The notes below the pieces were generated by a model. That model did no database searches. It had not been told where the DNA came from and saw only the letters and a list, made by a program, of their open reading frames with translations. From the NCBI GenBank assembly GCA_947623995.1, contig CANQIN010000003.1:1-47591 (forward strand): 47,591 nt of DNA, given 5' to 3'. Numbering within the stretch: position 1 is the first letter of the stretch; the number at the start of each line of letters is the position of its first letter. Source of the stretch: an uncultured Bacilli bacterium (GTDB lineage: Bacteria > Bacillota_I > Bacilli_A > RF39 > UBA660). The translations under genes and the position numbers were made by a program. Shown in pieces: positions 1 through 8,331 of the stretch.

Positions 1-6
1 ATTTTA

Positions 7-525
7 ATGGCTGAACTGGTGGCAATCTCAATTGAAGATGTAGAAAAATCGGTTTGGGTAACGATTCTTCCTTTAGCACTTTTAGCGGGTTTAGAAATTC
101 TTTTAGCTTTTATCTCAATTAAATCACGGCATTTTAGGGCTCTTTTTGATGGCAAACCTTCCTTAATTGTTTGTGATGGTAAAGTAAATTATAAAGAGAT
201 GATTAAACAACGTTATAGTATGGATGATTTACTTATCAGTTTAAGACAAAAAGAAATCAAAGATATTGAAGAAGTAGAGTATGCTTTTCTAGAGCCTAAT
301 GGTAAATTATCAATCTTTAAATATAATTTTTTTCATACTAAAACTACTTATCCAATGCCTTTAATATTAGATGGCGAGATTAATAAAAAAACCTTAGAAT
401 ATTTAAAACATGATAAATCTTGGCTAGAAGAAAAACTTGCTTTAAGGCATTTAACCATTGATGAAGTCTTCTATGCTTTTTATAAAAAAAATAAAATTTA
501 TATAATTACTAATACTGAACTTTAA
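7..525 (+). CDS. DUF421/YetF-like membrane protein, C-terminal part (5' end may lie outside the window)
   Basis: TM segment followed by the motif KPSLIVCDGKVNYKEMIKQRYSMDDLLISLRQKEIKDIEEVEYAFLEPNGKLSIFK, typical of YetF/DUF421 cytoplasmic domains. Confidence 0.75.
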   Translation: MAELVAISIEDVEKSVWVTILPLALLAGLEILLAFISIKSRHFRALFDGKPSLIVCDGKVNYKEMIKQRYSMDDLLISLRQKEIKDIEEVEYAFLEPNGKLSIFKYNFFHTKTTYPMPLILDGEINKKTLEYLKHDKSWLEEKLALRHLTIDEVFYAFYKKNKIYIITNTEL

Positions 526-573
526 TTCGACAAATTATTTAAAGTAAATGTGTTATAACATTATTGTGATATT

Positions 574-1002
574 ATGAAAAAGAAATTATTAATTATGTTT
601 TTTGCCCTTTTATTAGGAGGGTCTATGGCTTTAATAACTTTATATAAGTTAAATTTTAAAGCTAAAACTTATCCAGTAGCCATCTATCAATTAGGCGTTT
701 ATAAAAGCTACGATAATGCTTTAAAAAAAGCTCAAACGGCAAAAGGGGCAATTATTATTTCTCATGATGATAATTACCAAGTAATCGGGGCAATAGCAAG
801 TTCTAAAGAGTCGCAAAATAAATTAGCTAATTTATTAAAAAATGAACAATTAGATTATTATTTAAAAGAATTAGATTTAAATGAAGAATCTAAAGAAACC
901 ATTGATGAATATGAATTATTAATTAATAAAACTGATGATTTAGAAGTTTTAAAAAAATTAAATGAAGAATTATTAAAAAGTATTTTAGAGAGGATGAAGT
1001 AA
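574..1002 (+). CDS. Membrane-anchored SPOR-like protein (position equivalent to spoIIB upstream of radC)
   Basis: N-terminal TM; YPVAIYQLGVYKSYDNALKKAQ...YQVIGAIASSKESQNKLANLLK resembles a SPOR repeat; gene order radC-mreCD follows. Confidence 0.45.
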   Translation: MKKKLLIMFFALLLGGSMALITLYKLNFKAKTYPVAIYQLGVYKSYDNALKKAQTAKGAIIISHDDNYQVIGAIASSKESQNKLANLLKNEQLDYYLKELDLNEESKETIDEYELLINKTDDLEVLKKLNEELLKSILERMK

Positions 1003-1686
1003 ATGAAAGATATGCCATTAGATGAACAACCAAGAGAAAAAGCCTTAAAATATGGATTTTCTTCTTTAAGTGATGCCGAATTATTAGCTATCTTACTTAG
1101 AACGGGAACAAAAGAATTAAATGTTAAAGAGTTAGCCTTAGAAATATTAAAAGAAATGAATAATTTAAATGGCTTACAAAATAGTCGAATATCAAAACTT
1201 TCTAGTATCAAAGGAGTTGGCAAAGTTAAAGCCATTACCATCTTAGCGGCTTTAGAATTAGGCAAAAGATTTAATAAAGAAAATAATTTTAAAGCTCTTA
1301 AAATAAGAGAAACTAAAGATGTTTACAATGCTTATAAAGATGAATTAGAAAATGATGTTCAAGAAAAGTTTATGGCCGTTTTTTTAAATAATCAAAATAT
1401 TGTTTTAGCAAGTAAAATTTTATTTGTGGGGGTTTCCAATCAAAGTTTAATTGAACCTAAAATTATTTTTAAAGAAGCCATGCTTTATAATGCAACTAGA
1501 TTAATTGTTATTCATAATCATCCCAGTGGTAATCCCTCTCCTAGTAAAGAAGATTATTTAGTAACAGACCAAATTATGGAAGCAGGTAATTTACTTAATA
1601 TTAGATTAATAGACCATTTAATAATTGGTAAAGAAAAATATTTTAGTTTTTATGATTATATTAAAGGAGGAGTAGTTCATGAATAA
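1003..1686 (+). CDS. radC: RadC family (JAB/MPN) protein
   Basis: N-terminal MPLDEQPREKALKYGFSSLSDAELLAILLRTGT and JAMM motif HNHPSGNPSPSKEDYLVTDQ. Confidence 0.95.
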   Translation: MKDMPLDEQPREKALKYGFSSLSDAELLAILLRTGTKELNVKELALEILKEMNNLNGLQNSRISKLSSIKGVGKVKAITILAALELGKRFNKENNFKALKIRETKDVYNAYKDELENDVQEKFMAVFLNNQNIVLASKILFVGVSNQSLIEPKIIFKEAMLYNATRLIVIHNHPSGNPSPSKEDYLVTDQIMEAGNLLNIRLIDHLIIGKEKYFSFYDYIKGGVVHE

Positions 1687-2335
1687 AAAAGTAATTATTC
1701 TTTTTATTTTATTTATCTTTTTAATGTTTTATTTTTTAAAAGATCCTGTATTAGCTTTATTATTTAAAAATGATTTTAATTTAGAAACCAAAATATGTAA
1801 TGATGAAGAAAATTATCAAAAATTAAAAAAAGAATATGATGAATTATTAGAATATAAAACAATTATTAATGATAATATTATTAGTAAAGTAATTATTCAT
1901 GACCCTTTAGAGTTTTTTCAATCTATAACTATTATTAAAGGTAAAGAAGATAATATTAATGTAGGAGATTTAGTTGTTAATGAACTAGGTTTAGTAGGTA
2001 TTATTAGTAAAGTAAATAAACATACTTCTATTGTTGAATTACTTCCTAATAAAAATACTCATATTGCTGTTCATATCGGTGATGTGGATGGTTTACTGGA
2101 AAGTGATAATGGCAAGTTAATTATTAAAAATATTACTAGAAATGATAATATTAACGTTGATAGTGAAGTAACTACCTCAAATTATAGTTTACTACAAACT
2201 GGTTTATTAATTGGTAAAGTAAAAGAAATTCATGAAACAAAAGAAAATTTAAGTTATGAAATCTTAGTTGAGCCAAGTGTCGATTTTAATGATTTAAATT
2301 ATGTAAGTATTAGAAAGAATGATAACTATGAATAA
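1679..2335 (+). CDS. mreC: Rod shape-determining protein MreC
   Basis: N-terminal TM, IKGKEDNINVGDLVVNELGLVGIISKVNKHTSIVELLPNKNTHIAVHI; adjacent to radC and mreD-like gene. Confidence 0.85.
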   Translation: MNKKVIILFILFIFLMFYFLKDPVLALLFKNDFNLETKICNDEENYQKLKKEYDELLEYKTIINDNIISKVIIHDPLEFFQSITIIKGKEDNINVGDLVVNELGLVGIISKVNKHTSIVELLPNKNTHIAVHIGDVDGLLESDNGKLIIKNITRNDNINVDSEVTTSNYSLLQTGLLIGKVKEIHETKENLSYEILVEPSVDFNDLNYVSIRKNDNYE

Positions 2336-2678
2336 GATAATTGCCTTTTTACCATTTGTTTTTTTTAATGAAGATGATACTTATCCTTTTATTTTATGTT
2401 TTGCTCTAACCTTTGATTTTCTAATTTATAATACTTATTTTTTAAATACTATCTTTTTTACCGTTTTATATTTATTAAATAAAGAATTTAAAACTAAACA
2501 TAATTTATTTTTATATCTATTTAGAAATGTTTTAAATTTAACAATTGGTTTATTATTTTATAGTTTAATAAATAGTATAATTTTACCAATCGAAAATTTT
2601 ATTTGGACTTATCTTATAAATATCTTAATTTCAACAATTATTTTTCTCTTCCATAAAAAAACTTTAGTCATAAAATAA
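2319..2678 (+). CDS. mreD: MreD-like membrane protein
   Basis: Small multi-TM protein overlapping the 3' end of mreC; synteny. Confidence 0.6.
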   Translation: MITMNKIIAFLPFVFFNEDDTYPFILCFALTFDFLIYNTYFLNTIFFTVLYLLNKEFKTKHNLFLYLFRNVLNLTIGLLFYSLINSIILPIENFIWTYLINILISTIIFLFHKKTLVIK

Positions 2679-2703
2679 ATTAATTAATCATATGCTTTTT
2701 TAG

Positions 2704-3336
2704 GTGAGAGTAATGAATGAAATAGAATTAGTAAAAAAAAGACATCAACAAAGATTACAGAAAATAAATAAAGATAGTAATAAAGATGATAAAAAAATTA
2801 GTAAAATCTTTTCTAAAATTTTATTAAGTGTTATTTTTATTTTAATAAGTTGTATTTATATTCATTTAGATGAAGGCAATTTAGATAAATTTAAAAAATA
2901 TTTTTTTGAAGATAATTTAACTTTTGCTAAAATAAATGAAGGCTATCATAAATTATTTGGATCGTTATTTCCTAGCGTAACTAATAATGAAGATACCGTC
3001 TTAGCTAGCAATAATGTTTCTTTAAATGAAGTAGAAGCTTATAATGATGGGTATAAAATTATAGCTACTAAAAATTCTCCTATCAGTGTTATTACTAGCG
3101 GAATTATTGTTTTTTTAGATGAAAAAGAAGGATATGGTAAGACCGCGATTATTCAAGGAATAGATGGCTATGATATTTGGTATGGCAATATTACTGATCC
3201 AAGTGTTAAGTTATATGATTATGTTGAAAAAGGGACTATTCTAGCTAATAGTAATGATGATTTTTACTACAATGTTTTTTATAAAGATGGTAATAAAGTA
3301 AGCTATGAAGATTATTACAAACAAATGGCAAATTAA
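2704..3336 (+). CDS. SpoIVFA-like membrane protein with degenerate M23 (LytM) domain
   Basis: Single TM then ITSGIIVFLDEKEGYGKTAIIQGIDGYDIWYGNI; upstream of and overlapping an M50 protease, as spoIVFA-spoIVFB. Confidence 0.65.
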   Translation: MRVMNEIELVKKRHQQRLQKINKDSNKDDKKISKIFSKILLSVIFILISCIYIHLDEGNLDKFKKYFFEDNLTFAKINEGYHKLFGSLFPSVTNNEDTVLASNNVSLNEVEAYNDGYKIIATKNSPISVITSGIIVFLDEKEGYGKTAIIQGIDGYDIWYGNITDPSVKLYDYVEKGTILANSNDDFYYNVFYKDGNKVSYEDYYKQMAN

Positions 3337-4036
3337 TTACTTTACTTACTTTTACTTTTTTTTAGCTTTTTTATGTGGTTATTTTAAAAATAGTTGTTTC
3401 ATTTTTTTAATTGTAATTATTCATGAATTAGGACATATTTTAACCATTAAATTATTTAAATATCAAATTTTATCTATAACACTTTATCCATTTGGCGGAA
3501 TAACTAAAATAGATAAACCCATTAATTCATCTATCAATAAAGAACTTCTAATCGCGTCTTCTGGTATTTTAATGCAACTCGTATTAAGTTTATTTATTCA
3601 TGATAAATTATTTAAATATTATAATTTAATGATTATGCTTTTTAATATCTTACCAATTATTCCTTTAGATGGTCATAAAATAGTTAATTTAATATTAGAT
3701 AAATTCTTACCATATGAATCTTCTTTAAAATATAGTAATTATCTTAGTATTATATCTTTAATAATATTTATTATTTATAATATAATAAGTCCTAATAAAA
3801 ACTATTTAATCTGTTCATTTTTAATTTTTACCATTATTATGACTCTTAAAAATCAAAAATATTTAATTAATAAATTTTATTTAGAAAGATACTTATATTC
3901 TTTTCCCTATCATAAAATTGAAAGTAATCAAGAAACTAATATTCATCTTTTAAAAAAGAATACTCTTCATTTTTTTAAATATCATAATCGTTATATTCAT
4001 GAAAAAGGTTTATTAAAACAAATTTTTAAACAATAA
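3305..4036 (+). CDS. Site-2 metalloprotease, M50 family (SpoIVFB-like)
   Basis: Motif IVIIHELGHILTI (HExxH) and second motif LFNILPIIPLDGHKI in a multi-TM protein. Confidence 0.85.
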   Translation: MKIITNKWQINYFTYFYFFLAFLCGYFKNSCFIFLIVIIHELGHILTIKLFKYQILSITLYPFGGITKIDKPINSSINKELLIASSGILMQLVLSLFIHDKLFKYYNLMIMLFNILPIIPLDGHKIVNLILDKFLPYESSLKYSNYLSIISLIIFIIYNIISPNKNYLICSFLIFTIIMTLKNQKYLINKFYLERYLYSFPYHKIESNQETNIHLLKKNTLHFFKYHNRYIHEKGLLKQIFKQ

Positions 4037-4063
4037 TAAAAAACAAATTTTTAAACAATAATA
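4015..4063 (+). repeat. Tandem 25-bp direct duplication abutting the left end of the IS
   Basis: AAAACAAATTTTTAAACAATAATA at 4015-4038 and again at 4040-4063 (24/24 identical). Confidence 0.85.
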
Positions 4064-4185
4064 CTGTGAAAAATTTTTAAAAATGTTACATAAATAAAAA
4101 TGAATAATTAGTAAAAATGTTACATAACAAAATATATGAATTTTATAAAAAAAAAATAAATTAATAATTAGTAAAAATGTTACAT
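4064..4185 (+). repeat. Left-end triple subterminal repeat of the IS
   Basis: AATAATTAGTAAAAATGTTACAT at 4103-4125 and 4163-4185, with a related terminal copy ending at 4091. Confidence 0.85.
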
Positions 4186-4235
4186 TTTTTTGTTAAAAAC
4201 ACTTTCTTGTCATTTAAGACAGGGAGGTATAAGTT

Positions 4236-5591
4236 ATGTTAAATGATAATGAAAAGAAAAAGTATGAAATCATTAGTAAAGTTATTAATGGTGAAATAAC
4301 AAGAAAGGAGGCAATGGCTGATTTAAATTTATCTAGACAACAAATTTATAGATTAATTAAAATATATAAATCAAAAGGTCAAGAAGGTTTTATTCATGGT
4401 AATCGTGGTAAAGAAAATAAAAATAAATTAGATGAAAAAATAATTGAAGAATTAGAAGAAATTTATTTAACTGATTTTTATGATTTTAATTTTGAACAAT
4501 TTTATGAAAAGAAAGTATTAGGCAACTATAATATATCTTATGATGCAATGCTTAAACGATTTACTAATGATGATATTATCTCTCCCTTTGCACATAAAAA
4601 AACAGTAAAAAGGTATAATGAAAAAATGAAAAATGTAATAGAAAAGGAAGAAAAAGTTGAACCAGAAAAAGTTGAATTATTTAAGTCAAGAATAATAGCA
4701 GCTGAAAAAGCACATATAAGAAGATCTAATAATTTATTTGTATTTGGACAAGAAATACAGATGGATGCTTGTCAAGGAGTATGGTTTGGTAAAATCCCCT
4801 CTTACTTACACTTAGTCGTAGATAAAGCAACCAAAAAAGTTTTATTTGGATGGTTTGAGTATGAAGAAATCACAAGAGGATATTTTGTTTTACTATTCAA
4901 TACCATAATTAACTATGGAATACCCGCAAAAATTAAAACAGACAATAGAAGTTCATTCTCTGCAAATAATGCAAAAAATAAGGAAAAAAAGACTTTTTTA
5001 ACACAGTTTGGAAAAGTTTGTGAAAGATTAAATATTGTTTTAGAAACTTCTAGTATTCCTACAGCTAAAGCTAATGTTGAAAGAGAAAATGGAACATTCA
5101 AAAAAAGATTAGCTGCTGAATTAAGATATGAAAATATAACAACAATTGATGAAGCTAATGACTATCTAAATAAAGTTTTTATACCATACATGAATAAAAA
5201 ATTTTCTTATGCAATTGATGAAAAAACATCTGTAATGAGAAAAAATACATATACAGAAGAAGAATTAAAATTAATAATATCCGAAAGAACAAATAAGATT
5301 ATTGATAATGCTTCCTCAATCTATTACAACTATAATTACTATGTTCCAGTTGATCCTAACACAGGAGATATTACATGTTTTTCAAAAGGAACTGAATGTA
5401 CTTTTATAATTAATTATGATGGTGATTATTGGGGTAAAATTGAAAATCATTATTATCAATTATTAAAATTAGAAAATCGTGATTCAATTATGAAAAAAGA
5501 AAGTAAAATTGAACAGCCAAAAAAAGAACATCAAAAATTTATTCCACCTGCAAATCATCCTTGGCGAAAAAATATGATGCTCAAACGTTAA
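4236..5591 (+). CDS. DDE transposase with N-terminal HTH and rve integrase core (ISNCY-type)
   Basis: HTH NGEITRKEAMADLNLSRQQIYRLIKIYKSKGQEGFIHGNRGK; catalytic core QMDACQGVWFG / IKTDNRSSFS / TAKANVERENGTFKKRL. Confidence 0.92.
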   Translation: MLNDNEKKKYEIISKVINGEITRKEAMADLNLSRQQIYRLIKIYKSKGQEGFIHGNRGKENKNKLDEKIIEELEEIYLTDFYDFNFEQFYEKKVLGNYNISYDAMLKRFTNDDIISPFAHKKTVKRYNEKMKNVIEKEEKVEPEKVELFKSRIIAAEKAHIRRSNNLFVFGQEIQMDACQGVWFGKIPSYLHLVVDKATKKVLFGWFEYEEITRGYFVLLFNTIINYGIPAKIKTDNRSSFSANNAKNKEKKTFLTQFGKVCERLNIVLETSSIPTAKANVERENGTFKKRLAAELRYENITTIDEANDYLNKVFIPYMNKKFSYAIDEKTSVMRKNTYTEEELKLIISERTNKIIDNASSIYYNYNYYVPVDPNTGDITCFSKGTECTFIINYDGDYWGKIENHYYQLLKLENRDSIMKKESKIEQPKKEHQKFIPPANHPWRKNMMLKR

Positions 5592-5671
5592 TATTGGGGC
5601 TTTGCCCCAAACCCCAAGGTTTATCGCTTAGGGCTTTCAAAAAAAGAAATATATATCTTTTTTGCTTAGCA

Positions 5672-5722
5672 TTATTTAAGTGCTCTGGTCACTCCTCAGT
5701 GTTGCCATATCCCCTTAAATAA
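5672..5722 (+). other. Structured non-coding segment (nested hairpins) downstream of the transposase
   Basis: TTATTTAAG...CTTAAATAA outer stem enclosing TGG-t-CACT-cctc-AGTG-ttg-CCA. Confidence 0.5.
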
Positions 5723-5768
5723 CAATTACTATTATATTTATTGTTTACAAATTGTCAATATTTTAATA

Positions 5769-5870
5769 AGAGACATTTTCACTAATTATTAGCGAATTAC
5801 ACTTATTTTTAGATAGAGACATTTTCACTAATTATTTGTAAAAAAATTAGAGACATTTTTGCTAATTATT
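5769..5870 (-). repeat. Right-end triple subterminal repeat of the IS
   Basis: AGAGACATTTTCACTAATTATT at 5769-5790 and 5815-5836, AGAGACATTTTTGCTAATTATT at 5849-5870; inverted relative to the left-end repeats. Confidence 0.85.
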
Positions 5871-5943
5871 CACAGTTTTAAACAATAATACTTTACATTC
5901 ATCTAAAATATGATTAAAATAATCACTTAAAGGAAGTGTTAGT

Positions 5944-6552
5944 ATGTTTGATTTAAAAGCTTATTTAGTTGAATTTGATACTTTAATGAGTGAGACAATT
6001 GAAGTATTAATTGATGAAACATCAAAAATTTATGATGAAGCAATTTATGAAATAATTCTTCATTCTACAATAAATTTAAAAAAAATTATTACTAATACTT
6101 CATATGATAAAGTATATTCTGTGTATCCATTTAAAGGAATTAATAATATTTTTGATATCAATATTAAAGCTTTAGATGAAATAGAAAGATTAGTATATCA
6201 TTTAAAACAAAAAGAATACATAAGTATTGATATTAATTTAATGCTAGCTAGATTACTTATCTGTGAAAAAAATAATTTAATGGCTGTATGTAAATTATAT
6301 GTTCCTAAAAATAAACAAGTAGATTGTCATAAAAATATTGAAAATAATATTCATAAAAGAAATTTATTAAAGTCTCTTACTAATAATTTTTATTATTTAG
6401 GAGTTAGTAAAGAGCCGGATTTAATTCTTTATAATGTTTTTGAAAATAATCTTAAAGATGAATATAAAATACCAGTAATTGAAAATATTATTAATTATCA
6501 TTATGAAGGTAATTTATTAAGAGAAAGAATAAATGAAATAGTAAAAAGGTGA
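5944..6552 (+). CDS. Hypothetical protein
   Basis: ORF with RBS (aaaggaagtgttagt-ATG); adjacent to related ORF 6557-7183. Confidence 0.75.
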   Translation: MFDLKAYLVEFDTLMSETIEVLIDETSKIYDEAIYEIILHSTINLKKIITNTSYDKVYSVYPFKGINNIFDINIKALDEIERLVYHLKQKEYISIDINLMLARLLICEKNNLMAVCKLYVPKNKQVDCHKNIENNIHKRNLLKSLTNNFYYLGVSKEPDLILYNVFENNLKDEYKIPVIENIINYHYEGNLLRERINEIVKR

Positions 6553-6556
6553 AGAA

Positions 6557-7183
6557 ATGGAAGATGAATTTGATTTAGTAACTGAAAATTTAAATAATAA
6601 TATTATTGAAATTAATAAAATATTACTTAATATTTGTAATACCAGTGAAGAAATTAAACAATTAATTACCGTTTATTATAAAAATATATTAGATTTAGAA
6701 ACCGGAATCCCATATGAATTAAAATATCCTTATACAGGAATGAAAGAAGAAATTATTTATCGCGTTAATGTTATTAATAATTTAGCTGAATTATTAAGAA
6801 AATTAAGTAAAATAAAATATTCCAATAATGATTTAAATAAAGAATTTCTTAATTTATTAAACAAAGAAAGACAATTTTATATAACTTATGGCAAAATCTT
6901 TTTTGAGCCAATTGCTTGGGAGGAATGGCAAAATTTTGTTAAAGAAAAATTAACTTTAAGAAAAGAATTAATTCACACACTTATCCTAGCAATTAGATTA
7001 TTACAAGATGAATATCCTGAAGAAGCTTTAGATGAATTTCATGAATTAGATGATATAGGTGAGAATAAAAAATATGAAATATTAGATTTTATGGCCGAAT
7101 ATCATATTGAACAGAGATATATAAAAGATTATTTTATAAATAATACTATCAATAATTTTATTGATGTAATATTTAATCGTTAA
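6557..7183 (+). CDS. Hypothetical protein, possible distant paralogue of the preceding ORF
   Basis: ORF starting 4 nt after the previous stop; shared YPF/YPYxG... pattern. Confidence 0.75.
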   Translation: MEDEFDLVTENLNNNIIEINKILLNICNTSEEIKQLITVYYKNILDLETGIPYELKYPYTGMKEEIIYRVNVINNLAELLRKLSKIKYSNNDLNKEFLNLLNKERQFYITYGKIFFEPIAWEEWQNFVKEKLTLRKELIHTLILAIRLLQDEYPEEALDEFHELDDIGENKKYEILDFMAEYHIEQRYIKDYFINNTINNFIDVIFNR

Positions 7184-7211
7184 AAAGAATAGAATTATAG
7201 TAGCATTTTGT

Positions 7212-7240
7212 TTGACATTAAGACGAATATTTGATAGAAT
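7212..7240 (+). promoter_or_regulatory. Sigma-A-type promoter for the rplU operon
   Basis: TTGACA (7212-7217), 17-nt spacer, TAGAAT (7235-7240). Confidence 0.8.
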
Positions 7241-7245
7241 TTAGT

Positions 7246-7333
7246 TGTTTTATGAAAAAGAAGCAAAGCTTTTATAAAACCGCACGAAAAAGGTTAAAAA
7301 TCAAGAAAATTGATACCTTCACGGCGCGTCTTA
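7246..7333 (+). ncRNA. Ribosomal protein L21 leader
   Basis: GTTTTAT...ATAAAAC hairpin with nested AAGC-AAA-GCTT, then CCGCACGAAAAAGGTT...ACCTTCACGGCGCGTCTT, immediately upstream of rplU; resembles the known L21 leader. Confidence 0.75.
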
Positions 7334-7358
7334 ATTAAAGTTAAAGAGGAGGTAAGAA

Positions 7359-7658
7359 ATGAAAGCTATTTTTGTAACAGGTGGGAAACAATATTATGTA
7401 AATGAAGGAGATACTATTTATGTTGAAAAAATAGATGCTCCAGTTGACAGCGAAGTTACTTTTGATGAAGTATTATTTGTTGATGGCGTTGCAGGGGACC
7501 CAATTGTTGAAGGCGCTAAAGTGGTATGTAAGGTTGAAAAACAAGGAAAACAAAAGAAAATTATTGTTTTTAAATATCATCCTAAGAAGAAATATCGTAA
7601 AAAACAAGGACATCGTCAACCATATACTAAATTAGTAGTTAAAAAGATTGTGAAATAA
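7359..7658 (+). CDS. rplU: 50S ribosomal protein L21
   Basis: [25 protein letters not shown]...[20 protein letters not shown]. Confidence 0.97.
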   Translation: MKAIFVTGGKQYYVNEGDTIYVEKIDAPVDSEVTFDEVLFVDGVAGDPIVEGAKVVCKVEKQGKQKKIIVFKYHPKKKYRKKQGHRQPYTKLVVKKIVK

Positions 7659-7975
7659 TGATTACAGTTAAAATTAAAAAAGAAAAAAAGGAAGTAAAAC
7701 AAATTCTTTTTTCCGGTCATGCTTTATATAAAGATTTTGGAAAAGATATTGTATGTGCTGGAGCATCAGCTATTTTAACGACTAGTGTAAATGCTATCTT
7801 AAAATATGATAAAAATGCTTTAAAATATACAATTGAAGATGATGTTTTAGTTAAAATTTTAAAAACGGATAAAATTATTAATTTATTAATTGACAATATG
7901 ATTGATTTATTAAAAGAATTAAGTAATGATTATCCTAAAAATATTATAGTTAGAGAGGATGAAGAAAATGAATAA
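7658..7975 (+). CDS. prp: Ribosomal-processing cysteine protease Prp
   Basis: [30 protein letters not shown]; between rplU and rpmA. Confidence 0.92.
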   Translation: MITVKIKKEKKEVKQILFSGHALYKDFGKDIVCAGASAILTTSVNAILKYDKNALKYTIEDDVLVKILKTDKIINLLIDNMIDLLKELSNDYPKNIIVREDEENE

Positions 7976-8255
7976 TTTAATGAAGTTAAACATCCAATTA
8001 TTTGCTCATAAAAAAGCCCAAACATCTACTCAAAATGGTAGAGATAGTGAAGGAAGAAGATTAGGGGCTAAAGTTGGTGATGGACAACTTGTTAGTGCAG
8101 GTAGTATTTTATATCGTCAAAGAGGTACTAAAATCTATCCTGGTACTAATGTAGGTATGGGAAAAGACCATACATTATTTGCTAAAATAACTGGTAAAGT
8201 TAAATTTGAACGTTTAGGAAGAGATAAAAAGAAAGTAAGCGTTTATGAAGGATAA
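7968..8255 (+). CDS. rpmA: 50S ribosomal protein L27 with cleavable N-terminal extension
   Basis: [40 protein letters not shown]; start placed at 7968 rather than 7959. Confidence 0.95.
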   Translation: MNNLMKLNIQLFAHKKAQTSTQNGRDSEGRRLGAKVGDGQLVSAGSILYRQRGTKIYPGTNVGMGKDHTLFAKITGKVKFERLGRDKKKVSVYEG

Positions 8256-8290
8256 AAGATTTTGTAAAGATAATGCAAAATCTTTTTTTT
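8254..8290 (+). terminator. Rho-independent terminator after rpmA
   Basis: AAAGATTTTG-N11-CAAAATCTTT followed by T-run. Confidence 0.85.
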
Positions 8291-8331
8291 ATTTTGGCAA
8301 AAATGTGATATGATAATAGCAGGGTGAGAGT

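Larger units (their letters stand above)
4064..5875 (+). mobile_element. Complete insertion sequence, ISNCY/IS1202-like, about 1.8 kb, with terminal inverted repeats and 15-bp target-site duplication
   Basis: Ends CTGTGAA...TTCACAG; TTTTAAACAATAATA directly repeated at 4049-4063 and 5876-5890; DDE transposase inside. Confidence 0.88.

Noticed and set aside
858-1265. Minus-strand 135-aa ORF inside radC
   Set aside because: Antisense to a well-supported radC reading frame; low-complexity Ser/Phe/Asn composition typical of the reverse of AT-rich genes.
7220-7332. AAGACG (7220-7225) pairing with CGTCTT (7327-7332) as closing stem of the L21 leader
   Set aside because: The 5' arm lies between the -35 and -10 boxes, upstream of the expected transcription start, so it would not be in the RNA.
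7435-7635. 66-aa ORF in another frame of rplU
   Set aside because: Overlaps rplU entirely and has no independent RBS or recognisable product.
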